The notes under the pieces are model-generated. The model worked only from the letters and a program-made list of their open reading frames with translations, did not search any database and had not been told where the DNA came from. From contig NC_043763.1 in NCBI RefSeq assembly GCF_902148845.1, positions 16,842,894-16,906,893 of the forward strand: a DNA stretch of 64,000 nt. The letters are read 5' to 3'. Position numbers and translations under genes: made by a program. Source of the DNA: Salarias fasciatus (Eukaryota; Chordata; Actinopteri; Blenniiformes; Blenniidae). This document shows, piece after piece, positions 46,705 to 62,382 of this stretch (position 1 is the first letter of the stretch; the number at the start of each line of letters is the position of its first letter).

Positions 46705-49700
46705 TCAGTCTTCAAGAAGTATATCCAGCTCTTCCAAAGGCAGCCTCAGCCGGAGCTCTTTCTCTGTCATCAGATCGACAAACTCCTGCAAATGCTCGGG
46801 GAACAGCTGCACTGCATCCATGTACAAACCCTGATGGAACATCATCCACGTGTACATTTGCATAGAGGCAAATCCACAATGACATGCACACAAAGACAGA
46901 AAAAGAGCATTAAAACTTTAAAGTGCATAGGAAGACAGGTACTATCTGCTGGAAGAAAAATGACTTTAATGTCTCACCTTAGTCCACGGTATATTCTGTA
47001 GGGCTTTGTAGAAAATGCCTTTTGCTTGATGCACTTTTCCCTCTGACACCTACAAATGAACACAATTTAGACATCACATCTACCAAACATGTACACAAGA
47101 CTTCACTGATGATGATCAATATTTGAATATCCAGACTGGTGATGGAGGAGGATTAGTCTGGATAAGCTGCTGTTAACACTCGTGTGCTTTTCAACTTCAT
47201 TCCAACTTTTGAGTAAATATTTGCAAAAAGAAGAAGAGAAGAGAAAAGAAAACACAAAACAAAATTAACAACACTGCAAAACATCACAGGCTTTTAACAT
47301 TGCTGTCAGCACACATTAGTGTAGTCAGATATATTTCATAAATTTAATTTGTCATAAACTTGTTCTAAACTAAATTAGGCAGTTTGCTGAGGAATGCCTC
47401 AGCTTCTTTATAGCCTCCCATATTTTTCAGGCACTGAGCCTGTCGTTCTGCTTGACTGCACTCACTGTGTACTGGAGACTGAGGGGGGGGAAAAACTGGC
47501 CGATGCTTAGGGCTGTCCTTAAATGCCTCTTTGGTAGACAGACATAACACTCATTCCTGCTGTTAACCGAGTCGCTCACATTAAAGAACACCATAGGCCA
47601 CGAGTGGAGGATATTCCATCACTTTGAAGTTGAAAAAACACCACAAAATCAGGGGAAACCCCAACTTCATTGATATTTTGGATTTACTGCTGAGTCTTTT
47701 CTAGCTAAGTTTGTTTGTTAATCCACATAATTTCATGCCAACTCTGGCATTATGACATCAACTGATTGACACATTTCCATTAAAGTGATGTGATTTAAGT
47801 TTTTTTTTTATATAGATAATAGTGTTACTGTCAATAATAATAACAGTCATTTTATTTGTTCTACATGCTTCAAACACAGTGCAGCCCAAAGTGTTCTTCA
47901 CATAAAATAAGAAAACAAATAAATATTATCAGAAAATAAGACATTAAAAACAGGACTAAATTATATATGCGCATAAAAAGGGTAAAATTGATAACAAAGC
48001 AATAATCAATTAAATGAAATGTATCAATGTAAAGAGAGAGGATGGAATAAAATTAAAAAAAACTTATAAAAAGTCATTCATAAGCTAATAAAAGAACCAG
48101 GCGATAAATAAAAAGACACAGGAATAATCAGGCAAAAACAATATCATAAAAGTAGTTCTGGATCCGTCTCTTAATTCTGTAAAGACAATGAATCTCGTAT
48201 ATAGAGTTTGTCCCAAGCCACAAGGGCAAAAAAAATACCCCAAAAAACAAGACGCTGCTTCAATTTACTTTATATAATTGGTGTCTGCTCTGATTCTGGC
48301 AATATTCCTGAGGTAGAAGAAAGTGAGCTAAAAACAGTTAAAATGTGTGTTAAAAATCAATGATGACAAGCAGGTTTTGTCGCTTTTCATATATTTTGTG
48401 ATTGCCACACTTTTTATTTTCTGGACACTTTTCTTTGTGCACATGTGTGAAGTTCCCAAAAAGATTGCCATGTTTTCTTTTGTGTTAAGAAAAATCCATT
48501 ACTTGATGTTGGCAAAATACCCTTTCAAAGGATGGTGCAGATAAATAGCTTGGTGTAGTCAAGTATAGCAGTGCCAATGATTTCAGTTTTTTGTGACATG
48601 AGATAACATGTATAGAGAGGAAATGGACCACCATTGACACTCTGCAGGAGTTTCTTTAGTTGAGATATTATCCACAAGACAGAAAAAATAACATCTGTCA
48701 GCAAGAATCTTTTTGAAAAAGTAACAGGGCAGATTCAAAGTACATTTCTCTCATCAGTGTAGAAAAGATATTGTGGTTGGTGACGTCAACAAGCATTGCT
48801 CACAACTCACTCAGATTTACTGACAATATTATGATCATTTAGGAAGCTATTGAAGTGCTTTTACGCTACTTTTAGCCAGAGGCGGGGCGTGCCAACAGGC
48901 AAACCAGGCATTTTCCAGGGGCCCCGGCTTTTAGGGGGCCCCCGCTAGGAAAAATTGAGTGCAAAAAAACATTTTTTTTCCTGTGTGCACAGATGGGGTT
49001 GGGGGCCTGATGAATTTTTTTGCTTGGAGCCCCCAAGGACCCTTGCCCCACCACTGCTTTTAGCACATGTAGCTGTTCAGCTTGTGTTGTCAGTTGGAGC
49101 CCTAAATATCCATAATCATATTACGTCTGGTGAAGAGATAGAGGATGAACTAGCCGGGCTAAAGAGCTCAATGCCATAATTCACTGTGATAATGTTAACC
49201 ACTTTATGTAAGAAAAGTCAATAGCAGCTATCATAGATCAATAAGGTCTGCTGTGAACACTTTTTCTTAACTAAAACAAACTCCTGTCACCATCTTGTGG
49301 TATAAACTGGCATTACAAACAGGGCATGACTGGGCTGATGTGCTACAGACATCTTAGAGATGATGTAGCTACTGTTCCCTGTTGATTAAATTACAGCATT
49401 CAAAATGACCATGTTGCACATTAAAATTTTTCTGAGGCTGAATAACTCTTTGATTTTCAGCTGGGTGGAGATGAGAGACAGACAGTATCTGGCTTTCTAA
49501 AGGCAGTGCCGGTCTGAGATAAGAAGCAATAATCATGTATTTGCCGCCTCACCAGGAAGTGGATGTACATCCTCCAGAGCAAAGGACAGTGAGCGCCCAT
49601 CTCTGTTGCTGTGGCACTTTCAAACAACCCACGAATACGGTTGCTGAGGCCGTTCTCTGGCAGGACGGACAAGGGATCGTAGCGGCAACAGGACCTATAA

Positions 49701-52700
49701 AGAACACAAATACAAACGTGATCTTTCTTAATCAGTCAATTTCAACAAATTTTCTGCATTCATCAGGTTAAACAGTAACAGACAAGTTTACAATGATGTT
49801 GCTGTTTTGAGTATAAACTTCCTCTTGGTCTGTGAGCTTACCTCTGAGCCGCATCCACCAGCTGCTTCCTCTGTTGTTCAGCAACAATAGCGAAGAGTCG
49901 TGGCACCAAGCTGCTGGCCTCCCTGGTCACAGACTGAAAAAACCTGCGTGCCCGGCCGGCACAATGGTAACGGTTCTCCACCTGAAACAGAGGTGGTCAC
50001 AGGGGTCGGCATTTTCAGTAGAACAGTTAAAGAATTTGGATCTTGGAACAAATGAACAGACGGTTGTCTACCTGTATATAAATGCTCCAGAGAGGGGCGC
50101 TGCAGGACCACGCCGATAGGGCAGAGGTCAGCATGTGTCTCAGCGTTGCCAGGGGAAACACGCCAACGCTGCTGTGGTGCTTCAGCAGCGCCGCCTGCTG
50201 CACCGCCAGCGCCTCGCACTCCGCGGCCAGCCTGCTGATGGAGAGCCGCGGCGCTGCGGCGGGGCTGGATTCGGCGTGGTCTGCTTCCGTCTTGCTCTTC
50301 GGCTGCTCGTCGGGTGTCAGTGTGCGGTGCAGTTCCTCCATCCGGTCCCGGGCCTGGCTGTAGACGGCGTTGGCTGCTTGGATGCTGACGGTGAGGTACT
50401 GGAAGAGAGCGTAACAGCCGACTAAACCCCTCATCCTCAGCTTCTCCCCATGGAGGTCTTCCTGGCCTGGTGGCGAGAGGAGAAGAAATAAGTGCAAATG
50501 ACAAACACAGTCAAGTTAGTAACGGAACCTACCCAAACTATAAGAACTCAGGGGGCAAACTCAGTGTTCAAGACAGAAAGTTGCTGAGTAAAGGCAAATT
50601 AAGATCCTTCATGTAACCAGCCTCCCCTTTACTTGTATAGATTTTGGAGAAAACGGGCTTCAATGAGAAAGTAGATCTGTGCAGCGGCACATGTATCTCA
50701 CTGCTCTTAGGACAGAATTTGTTTAGAATACGGACCTTTTTTATTGGACTGTGGATTTTGCAGGTTTTGTTCCAGGGCAGTCAGGCTGGCAGTCAGAGCC
50801 TGTTCATAGGATTTTCTTGCTTTTAGGATGGAAACTGTTGAGAGAGGCTGCGACGACGGAAAAGAGGATGAGGTGGTTCCGTCGGTCAGCCTGGAGAGTA
50901 CACACACAGCCGGGGACGTGGTCACGTCGGCCAGCCACCCTCCTTGCTCGGCCGCTGCTTCCTCCACCTCCAGCTGGGCCCACAGGAGGCACAGCTCACT
51001 CAGCGTGGGGCTGCTCAGCCCTTTGCTTCCCCCCATGGCCGTGGCTGTGGAGAAGACTTTGCGGGCCTCGTCCAGGTTGCCCAGCATCCACTCCAGGTGT
51101 GCGTACTCCCGCCACAACACCAGAGACGAGCGGTTGTCTGGTTCTTTGAGCAGACGCTTTGCGACGCGCTTGCTGCTCTTGCCCTGAATGCGAAGACGCT
51201 TTTTGTTGCCGCTGCGCAAGCATCGCAGGACCTGGTGAGCACATGTGAAAAAGGAAATGCATGAGCTTAAATGGATCGTCAGGCAAATTTCAGTTTAAAG
51301 AACCTGACAGGTAAATCAATGCATACCTTCAGCTTCTCGTACTGGATCCAGCTGAGGGTCAGACATGATCGATGCAGCGGTGGGAGCATGGGTTGGACCA
51401 TACTGAACACGTTAGTGACGAACTTTTCCCCCTGCTTTTCGAGCCCCATCCACTTCCTTGTTCCTTGGAGAGTAACTGTGTGACCTACAGAGTTGACCCC
51501 GGGGTCAGGTATGTCGCACGAGGTCAGAGGATGCCGGAGCTCATTACCTGCGAGGCAACACACAACCAGATCTGTTGTTAAATTTCTTAAAGAAAGCAAC
51601 CAGTTTGTGATTATTCTCTATGATGTTGACATTTTTACCTTGAGTGAGGAAGGAAAGGTTCTCTAAAATCAAGCCGGGCTGACAGGGGGCAGCAAAGAGC
51701 ACTGGGTCCACTGGCAGACCCAGGAAAGACAAAAAATGAAGAAGAAACCGGAGTTGAAGCTCTGGCGAAGAGAGACGAATTAAGGAGGGCCCGATGTCAT
51801 CAAAAAGCACCTAAAAGTGGGGAGACAGAAGTGAGGAGGTCAAACAAAGGTTGACATCATAGAACGACGTCACTAATGGCTGATAGATGCATATGGACCT
51901 GTCTGTCAGGGTCCTCACAGTCTTCTTCTGATTGGCCCTTAGCTTTGTCCGGCCTCCAGGGCAACCACTGAGCAGCTTCACGGGACGACTCCACGTCCAG
52001 CCACACGGCCCATCTGGGCTGGCTCCTGTCCTTCACCTCCTCATCATCCTCTTCCTCCTCCTCATCCTCCTCCTCTGTGAAGAGAGAAAAACAAAAACCC
52101 CACTGTTGTTTCAGCACATATTGTCAACTGTAGCTGAATTGATCACTGCGTAACTCACCTGCTGACCTGTGTATGCGTGTGTTTACCTGCACTTGGCTGC
52201 AGCCAGCCTCCACGCTCCTGTTGATGCATCCAGGCTTTCCAGCCTCTGGCCCCCAGCTCCCCAACCCTGGCCTCCCCGCTGTCCCAAAACGGTTCAAAGA
52301 ACTCAACCTGCAAAAACAACAAGCAGCTAAAAATAAAAGCCATTCCATCTGTCCGTTTATACTGCTACATCTAGCCGAGAGTCTCGGGATGAAGGAATCA
52401 ATCCCGGCCGACATCATGGATGTTACCTGTTACGTCATTTAAGACACTTTTGAGGATTCAGATTTAGTCCGCAGCAAATCAGTTAAACTTGATGGAATGT
52501 TACCACAAAAACAAAGGAACTTTACGTGTGTTTGAGTGTGTGTACCTGCTGTTTGGTGGACAGTTTCTGTACACTGTCAGGCTTGTAGAATGTAAAGTCA
52601 AGCATGGCCTGAAACAGAGAAATGGCCTTCTCTGCGTGACCAGCCTGACGCAGGAAATGACACTGCTGGATAAAGATATCTGGAAAGAAAAGAGAGAGAG

Positions 52701-55700
52701 GTTGGTGTAACACCCACAGGTGACAGTCAACCTGTCAAAAGAGACTTTGAGCCACTGATCGGCGACGACAGAGAGCTGAATGAAGGTTTCGTTTACCCAG
52801 CATGTCCTCCTCAGTTCCTGGGAGAGCTGGATGAGAGAGCATGCTGCCATCGCTCACTGCACTGAGCGTGCTCAGACACTTCCCGTATGCAGAGTTGACT
52901 TTGGACACGGTAAAGTTACTGAAGTAGCTCTGTGTAAAGAGAAGGTACTCCTTCCATAGGGGAGCGCTGTTCGGGTGGAGGAACACCTGAAATAAAGAAA
53001 AGAAAAACAGGTCAGTTTCATGGGCGCCACTGGACGTTTAGGTATAGAGACAACCAGGAGTCAATCATAGACAAATACTGTGAACTAACCAGTTTCTTCC
53101 ATTCTTTCGCCAGAACTGCAGGCTCCCACAGCTCTTGGCAGATCCTGAGCCTCTCCAGGTGAAGAGCTATGCAGGTGGGGTTTGTGGCGATGGCACGATC
53201 TGCAATGCTGAGCTTTTTCTCCATGACAGCTTTGTAGGAGGACTTCCGGTGCTCGGCCGATTCGCTACCCTGCTGTTCCTCCTCTCCTCCAAACACTGCT
53301 GCACTCAGCTCGTCCTGCAGAGGGATGACAAGGCGGTGAACTCCATGAGGAGATTTGTGGGGATGTTGTGTGATGTGAAATGATACAAACCACACTATTG
53401 TGAAGCATCACAAAGCAGTGTGTGTGTGTAAAAGAAAGTAGAGAATGGAGCGTACCTGGTATCTTATGAACTGGATCCACAGCTGTGTGTCTGTCGGCTC
53501 CTCTCTGAGCCGCCTGTTGAACTCCTCGGTCCTCCCGGACAGAAGTGGCGCACTCTCAACATCCTTCTGTGTCTCTGGTTTCTGCTGCGTCTGCTGCTCC
53601 TGCTGCCCTTTGCCCTGGAGCCAAAGGGCGGTGGAGGAGTCGTACACTCCAAGAGGATTTACTGATGACGACTGGCCTCTGACACCTGAATTCAAGGATT
53701 ACAGATTTTTATTAGAATCTAAACAAAGAAATAAAAGCATTCAATCTACTTGATTGCAGAGGTGGGAGATTGAAGCCTGATCAAGTCATCTCCATGCCAT
53801 GTTTTTGCTCTGACCATGCATCACACCAGGTGAATCTAATCAACCCTGCTCCTCAGCTTGTCTGTGGTACATGGTCAGAGCAAAAACATGGCATGGAGAG
53901 GACTTGATCAGGCTTCAATCTCCCACCTCTGCTTGATTGCTGAAAGAACATCGACCCTTATTTACTTCCCTCACACAGAAGTTCTGGACTACTTAAAGTA
54001 TCTAGAAAATTCAATGATTACAAAAAAAAGCTAATGAACAGAGCTCTGTGCCAATAACTATGAGACTTCAAGAGTACGGCAGACATATTCAGTCTATTAG
54101 AAACTCAATAAATCTGGCTGAAGTTTTGATGGAAGCCTGGTTTCAGTTTAAATTCATAAACAATAAAAATATAGAATAAAACTGATAGAAAAAGCTAAAT
54201 CATGTACCTGCAGGTCCTTTGATTTCTGTGTCATTGTCGCTGAGAGGGATGAAGGAGGAGGCGGGGCCAAAGGCGTCACTGCCATCAAGACTTGCTGCCG
54301 TTACAGGATTCGGGGGCTCAGACCTCAGCAGCTGTTGGTTGCTTCTGGAAAAGTATCTGTCTGCTGTGTGTTTGCCGTCTCCGCCTTTCTGTTTCTTATT
54401 CTTCTCCGATTCCTCCCAGCTGACGCCCTGAGCCTGAGCGTTCAGACCCAAGCACGAGCTGCCTTTCCTCTTATACCTGTGAGGGACACACACACACAAA
54501 TCAGATCTGATATCTCTGTTCTGAGAAGTTATGAATAAAATGAAAGAGTTTGTAGTTGAATATTCACTGACACACTTTAATTAAATGCATCTTACCTCGT
54601 TACATCTCCTCTGTACAGAGACTTATACGTCCAGTTTGCAGGGTCGGGTTTACGGTAGACGCAGAACGGCAGCTCTGTGGTCGACTCGAAATCATCCAAC
54701 CAGCAGAAAGAAGTTGCTAATGAAGCGACTTTCTTCCTGAAAAGATGCACACATGGGCAAAGATCAAAGTGCTGCTGTGCATAGCAAGAAAGGATGGGAA
54801 AAAAAAAAAACACTACCTTTCAGCCTCTTCTTCCTTTTTCAGGTCGCTGGGGTAGATGGTGTCCGAGTCGGACCCACTACTGTCCGAATACTTCCCGCTC
54901 TTCTTCTTGTGTTTTTTCTTCCTTTTCTTCTTCTTTTCATGTTTCTTTTTCTTCTTCCTCTGTGGCACATAACCCTCTCTGTCCTCCTCACTCTTCACCC
55001 CCTCCAGCGAACTTGCATCTCTGTCAGCACTAAAAATGTCAAGGTCACATTAAGAGACACGACGAACACTCTTCAACCACTGTGCCTCGTTTTACTGGTT
55101 CACCTCAGTCCCAAGTACTGAGTGAAGACCTTCACTCATTTCCAAACAGGAACAAAGGGCTACACTGTGACATATGGGAGCTGCTTCTTAAGCCATTACA
55201 CATTGATATCATCCAATACTGGTTTTAACCAACTAGTACAGAACAGAGAAGTTCCATTTCACTCTGATTTCCCCATGTGTATTTTAAGATTGCTTTTGCT
55301 GATCAGTTTTAAAACACAGAGAGACTATGCAATTAATTACAGGTCAGAAATACTCAAAGAGCCTTAGTCAGGAAACTTATTTCCTTGTACTTCATTTAGG
55401 TCTTAACATGTTTGTTGTTATTTTTCACTGTTGCTGTTTTTTCAACGGCTGTTTTCTTATGTAAATTTGGCTCTTTGATTAATCCCACATTTGATAATAA
55501 AAATTGACAATAACACAAGACAAGTGCAGGAAAACAGTAAATGAAAGATAAGAACAAAACAAAGAAAAAGCGGCAGAAAATACCAGCAGAAAACAGCTTT
55601 AATCTCAGTTATGATACATCCTACCAGGACATGTTATGTTGAGCGTGCTTGAAAACAAAACATGATTCATACCTTGTTTGCTTCTTGGTCACCGTCTCAT

Positions 55701-56959
55701 TGGTATTTGCTAAAAATCGACTGTGAATGGACAGAGCATCCCCGCACTGAAAGCTCTTATTATTCAGCCAGTCTAATTCTGAAAGTAGAGCATACAGACA
55801 AAGCATTTCCTCAGTTTTCATATTATCAGGATCAATATAAGAGTATTATGCAAAGATTATAGCTTCACAGATTTTTGTCAATCCATAGAGCCAGAAACCT
55901 TTAGAATGTCTTTTCTGCTGTTGTCAGCAGTGTGGATAATAAGACGAGAGACTACACTCACATTACAGGGAAGCTGAATGCCACAATCAAAACAACCCAA
56001 GCTTCAAAACACCTCCGTACACACACAAGCTGTAAAATAACATCGAGAGAAAAAAATGAAATCGTTATGGGAGCAATTATACTTATATGGGGCCAGCTCC
56101 ATCCAGTGGCGTATCCAGGACATTTTACTGGGGTGGCCAGGATGGGACACAAAGCTAGTCTGGGGTGGCCATGCCATCATGAAATTATACTCAGTCTCTC
56201 TCTCTAACCCTGACCCTCCATCTCCTCATGTCAATACCTACCTATAGTGTTAAATACAGTCTTTCTACACTGGTCATTTTCAGTTCTGTGCAGCCAGGTC
56301 ACTAATGAAAATATCAGGAGCACACCTTCAGATCACAAAACATTAAACAGGTAAAAGCGTAAAAGGGCTGCGATTTGCACCATCTACTGATTGCGCCTCG
56401 CAAATAACGGATCAGTTATCTCCGCAAAGATCAGTCGATCGCACTGTGCATTTTAACAATAAAAATTGTCATCCAATGATCGGAACCTATCGATCGCCCA
56501 GCTTTCTACTTGCGCAACCTATCGTGATTATTTCACATTATGTTAATTTTATATAGATTTAGATTACGCAAGTAGGCTGTGTTTTAAGCCTGTATGATTC
56601 GTCGACAGGTTAGCTAAAGAACACGCAAGCCACCCAACCGTCGTTTTTTGAAAAGTGCACCTTAAACAATGACATTTAATATGATTACAATAGAGTAATA
56701 AGCGGAGTTAAGAACAAAATCTGGTTTTCAGAAGAGAACAGTAGGATGAACTAACAGCTAAGTTAGAAAGAACAGCCAGTCAAGTCGCTTCAACGACAGA
56801 GACACGTCGGAGCTCCTGGTTGTAACTTCCTCTCAGACACACTGACAGCAGAGATGGGGATTAGAGATAGAGCACAGCGTTTTGTGAGACAGATTTACCT
56901 TTAGAAGAATCTTCAACTCTGTTAATTTCTACGTCCGCAAACGCTGGAAACAGCGCCAT
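46705..56959 (-). CDS. nrde2: NRDE2, nuclear exosome/MTR4 regulator
   Basis: Nuclear protein of the NRDE-2 family; the human protein binds MTR4 (MTREX) and restrains exosome-linked RNA decay. Nineteen coding exons, minus strand: 56959-56899, 55778-55673, 55029-54817, 54736-54596, 54476-54208, 53685-53456, 53314-53090, 52986-52797, 52679-52546, 52307-52187, 52074-51899, 51810-51639, 51547-51327, 51231-50736, 50466-50072, 49981-49842, 49694-49553, 47049-46978, 46830-46705. Total 3630 nt, 1209 aa (human 1164), no frame error. It opens MALFPAFADVEINR. Then come a Lys-rich basic stretch in exon 3, RKPDPANWTYKSLYRGDVTR, the HAT/TPR-like helical region (FFEPFWDSGEARVGELGARG, SEEDCEDPDRQ) and the C-terminus DLMTEKELRLRLPLEELDI. 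Donors after exons 7, 11 and 14 are weak (GTTAGT, GTCCAT, GTCCGT). Two small hAT-type elements sit in its introns. Confidence 0.95.
47840..48130 (-). repeat. Possible LINE 3'-end remnant in NRDE2 intron 17
   Basis: The phrase CACAGTGCAGCCCAAAGTGTTCTTCAC, here only partly quoted, recalls fish LINE tails with 'GTGCAGCCCAAAGTGCTTCAC'. It is followed by an A-rich stretch. No coding frame remains. Family and orientation are uncertain. Confidence 0.4.
48877..49056. mobile_element. Short non-autonomous hAT-type DNA transposon (MITE)
   Basis: It begins CAGAGGCGGGGC and ends GCCCCACCACTG, giving imperfect terminal inverted repeats of hAT style. Identical 8-bp direct repeats CTTTTAGC flank it at 48869-48876 and 49057-49064. 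The 180-bp body is GC-rich and non-coding. It lies in the large NRDE2 intron 17. An 8-bp target duplication is the hallmark of the hAT superfamily. Confidence 0.88.
53757..53931. mobile_element. Palindromic hAT-type MITE in NRDE2 intron 5
   Basis: A 175-bp element made almost wholly of two inverted arms of about 62 nt (53757-53818 and 53870-53931) that differ at one position, joined by a loop of about 51 nt. Termini are CAGAGGTGGGAGATT and its complement. An 8-bp direct repeat CTTGATTG flanks it at 53749-53756 and 53932-53939. The near-perfect arms point to a fairly recent insertion, or to gene conversion between arms. Non-coding. Confidence 0.93.
56103..56200 (+). mobile_element. Fragment of a hAT-like DNA transposon (left end)
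   Basis: It starts with CAGTGGCGTATCCAGG, the common hAT terminus 'CAGTGGCGTAGCCAGG', followed by TTTTACTGGGGTGGCCAGG. No matching right terminus or target duplication is visible, so it appears truncated. It lies in NRDE2 intron 1. Confidence 0.6.
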
Positions 56960-59250
56960 GATTGAGTCGCGTAAATAGTCGCAGGAGAATGACGTCATAC
57001 AACAAACTTTACATGACTTCCTGTTCCGGCAGAAAATTGCTAAAATATATTTTGTTATTATTACCTATTTTTTCAATTTTATTTTATCAATAGACAAAAA
57101 ACATAAATGCTTTTAATAATTTTGTGTATTTTTCCTAAAAATATGGATTAATAGAGAACAGGTCAATGACAGGGCATAGTACACAGATTACAGTGGATGA
57201 CTCAACGGCTCATAGACACAGTTCCTTTGGTCTTCGTAGTAACCCTCTTTTCCAAGAGTCATCTGCTTTCTCCCTTTGAAGATGCAGTGTAAAAGTGAGA
57301 ATCAGTTTTAGAATGTGTTTAATCCTCTTTAGGGTGGGAAGATAGTAGCCATTGGCATTTTGTTGTTTCTTTTTTACTTGCAGCAATAACTGTCCTTAAA
57401 AGGCATGTGTGTCTTTTACATGATGTTTTCCAAGCTACACTGAGACAAATGCAAAATCTAGCACTATCTACAAGGTTTCTGACAGAAATCTTTCCACTTT
57501 ATTCTATTTTTTTTTCTCTAAGTTCAAAATATATTAAATAAATCTGGTGAAACCCTCCAGCAAGACACATAGAGAATCACTTCACCTTGATTTCTTGGAT
57601 GAAAAAAATATCTAGTTAGATTCTTCCTGCAGAAATCATTTCATAGTGAAGAAATAAAATTTCACATCCAGTATATTTCTGAACCGAAATATTTCTGTTT
57701 TAGGCAAAAACATGAATCCAAATCAGGTTAGAGTTTACCACTTTTTTCTGTTATTGGTAAAGAAAAAAATTGGGAGAAACACTGGCTGAGGGCCTGGTTT
57801 TGCTTTTTATGGTGCTGGGATATCTGAATTGCTGCAGCTAACCTTACTTGTATTTGTTTTGTTTTTGTGTATCTTTGTTGATCTTTTTTTAAATAATTTC
57901 AATAAAAATCTGAAAAACAACAAAAAGTTGTTTATATGTCACTGAGACAAATGAAGAATTTGTCATTGAGCTACAAATGTAACTTAATTGTTTCCTTTGT
58001 CTTTAATCATATGGTCCGCCAAACAATAGTTTGCAGTAAATAACAGCTGTTTGACAAAAGAAGAGAAGACTTTTCTCTTAATTCATAATTGCAATCTACA
58101 CATTCATTACTTTATTCATTCCATAAATGATTTATCCTATCTACTGTGGAACAGCTGAACATTGTTGTATCTAATGGATGAATAAATTGTACAATAAATA
58201 AAGATTAAAAATTGCTGCTACAACAAGCCTCTTCAAACAGTTTATGTTGGTTCACATTCTTTGTACATCAAATAACTAGTGTTCAGAAATCAAGTTTAAC
58301 TTGTTCCCCAGGTGAACGTGCTGAATGACTGCACATGTTTGGCGAGAAAGCAACTGAAAATACCCCTTTTGAAGAATACAAACAGTAGTCCACGGAGAAA
58401 CAGAACAGGTTGACCATGTATCTCCTCCCCGTCTCTCTACCCACCCCTGCCCTCAGCCTGCATCCAGACATGAAGTTGTTCAACAGGCTTGATTGTTTAT
58501 TGAGAGATTAGGCTCTGTACATGATGAAATATCCATAGTGTTTTTGTAATTTCTTAGTGAGGAAAATTGGACAGTGACTGTCTGGTTTAAACCCATTATC
58601 TTTGTTTCTGAAAAACTCTCAGGATTTACTTTTTATAGCAAATCCTTTTGACAAGCTGATGATTAATAGGATTGATGTCACCAATTGTAAAATGTCCTTT
58701 CTGTGCTTTTCATATTTTTTAAAAATTTCCAAACTTTTGTTGTCCTTTCTCAACGTTTGTGTTGGTGGTAACATAGGTTAAAAAAGCTGCCCATTATGTG
58801 CATTTCAACATATACCACTTTAAAAAAACATATGCACATTAGTTTAACAAGTAACAGTGACTCAAAGTATACTTAATTTTGTAACACTTAAAGCTTATCA
58901 AAGAAAAACCAGAGAAAATTTGAAACAAAGCTGTAACTGACACATTGATGACTAAGGAACTGCAACTGAATATATTGCATATGTTGTTAAAGTTCTGCTT
59001 TGTGTTCTTGCACAATTAATTTGTGATACACAGGCGGTCAAGGGGGTTAGTGCTGAGAAGAAGCTCAACCTTGACAGGAAAAAAGTCTGACGTGACATGA
59101 AGTGTTTGATTTATTGACTGCTTATGAATGAATTTCCGTTGGAACCAAAGGTGCTGTACACTCCTTTGACATTGGACTGTAGAGTTAATCTTGTTTTTCC
59201 AGTTCAAATCACACGCAAAAGGCGCCGCTTTCAAAGCACAGGAGACAAAT
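56960..59250. other. Divergent spacer between NRDE2 and beta-tubulin
   Basis: The NRDE2 promoter side (56960-57030) carries an ETS-type site (CTTCCTGTTCCGG at about 57018-57030) near the ATG. The remaining 2.2 kb is AT-rich, with AATAAA-like strings at 57900 and 58190, and no recognisable exon or element. Confidence 0.55.
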
Positions 59251-59453
59251 CATTGTCCAATCAGAAATCAGAACTGTTTCAACCAATCAAATGAATGTAT
59301 TATTTTTGACTGACGTGACTGGTGTCCAATAGGATTACAGAGCAACCTGCGGGGGCGGAGCTTTTGGAGTCAGGTGAGCTTAAGAAACGGGAACTTTTCA
59401 GTCTGACGGAACTTCACCTTCGAGTAGGAGAGAAGTGTTTGAGTACCATTAAA
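59251..59453 (+). promoter_or_regulatory. Beta-tubulin promoter with three CCAAT boxes and a GC box
   Basis: CCAAT boxes lie at 59257-59261, 59283-59287 and 59326-59330. A CRE-like TGACGTGA starts at 59311 and a GC box GGGGGCGGAG lies at 59351-59360, all within 200 bp of the start codon. The cluster suggests NF-Y/Sp1-type control. No TATA box is obvious. Confidence 0.65.

Positions 59454-62382
<2,929 letters not shown>

Noticed and set aside
47365-47550. Minus-strand 61-codon frame in NRDE2 intron 17 resembling a helical protein end
   Set aside because: Exons 17 and 18 of NRDE2 join perfectly without it, and no homologue is recognised.
49878-50504. A 208-codon minus-strand frame overlapping NRDE2 exons 15-16
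   Set aside because: Wrong frame relative to the NRDE2 exon model and runs through introns; the other frame matches the family.
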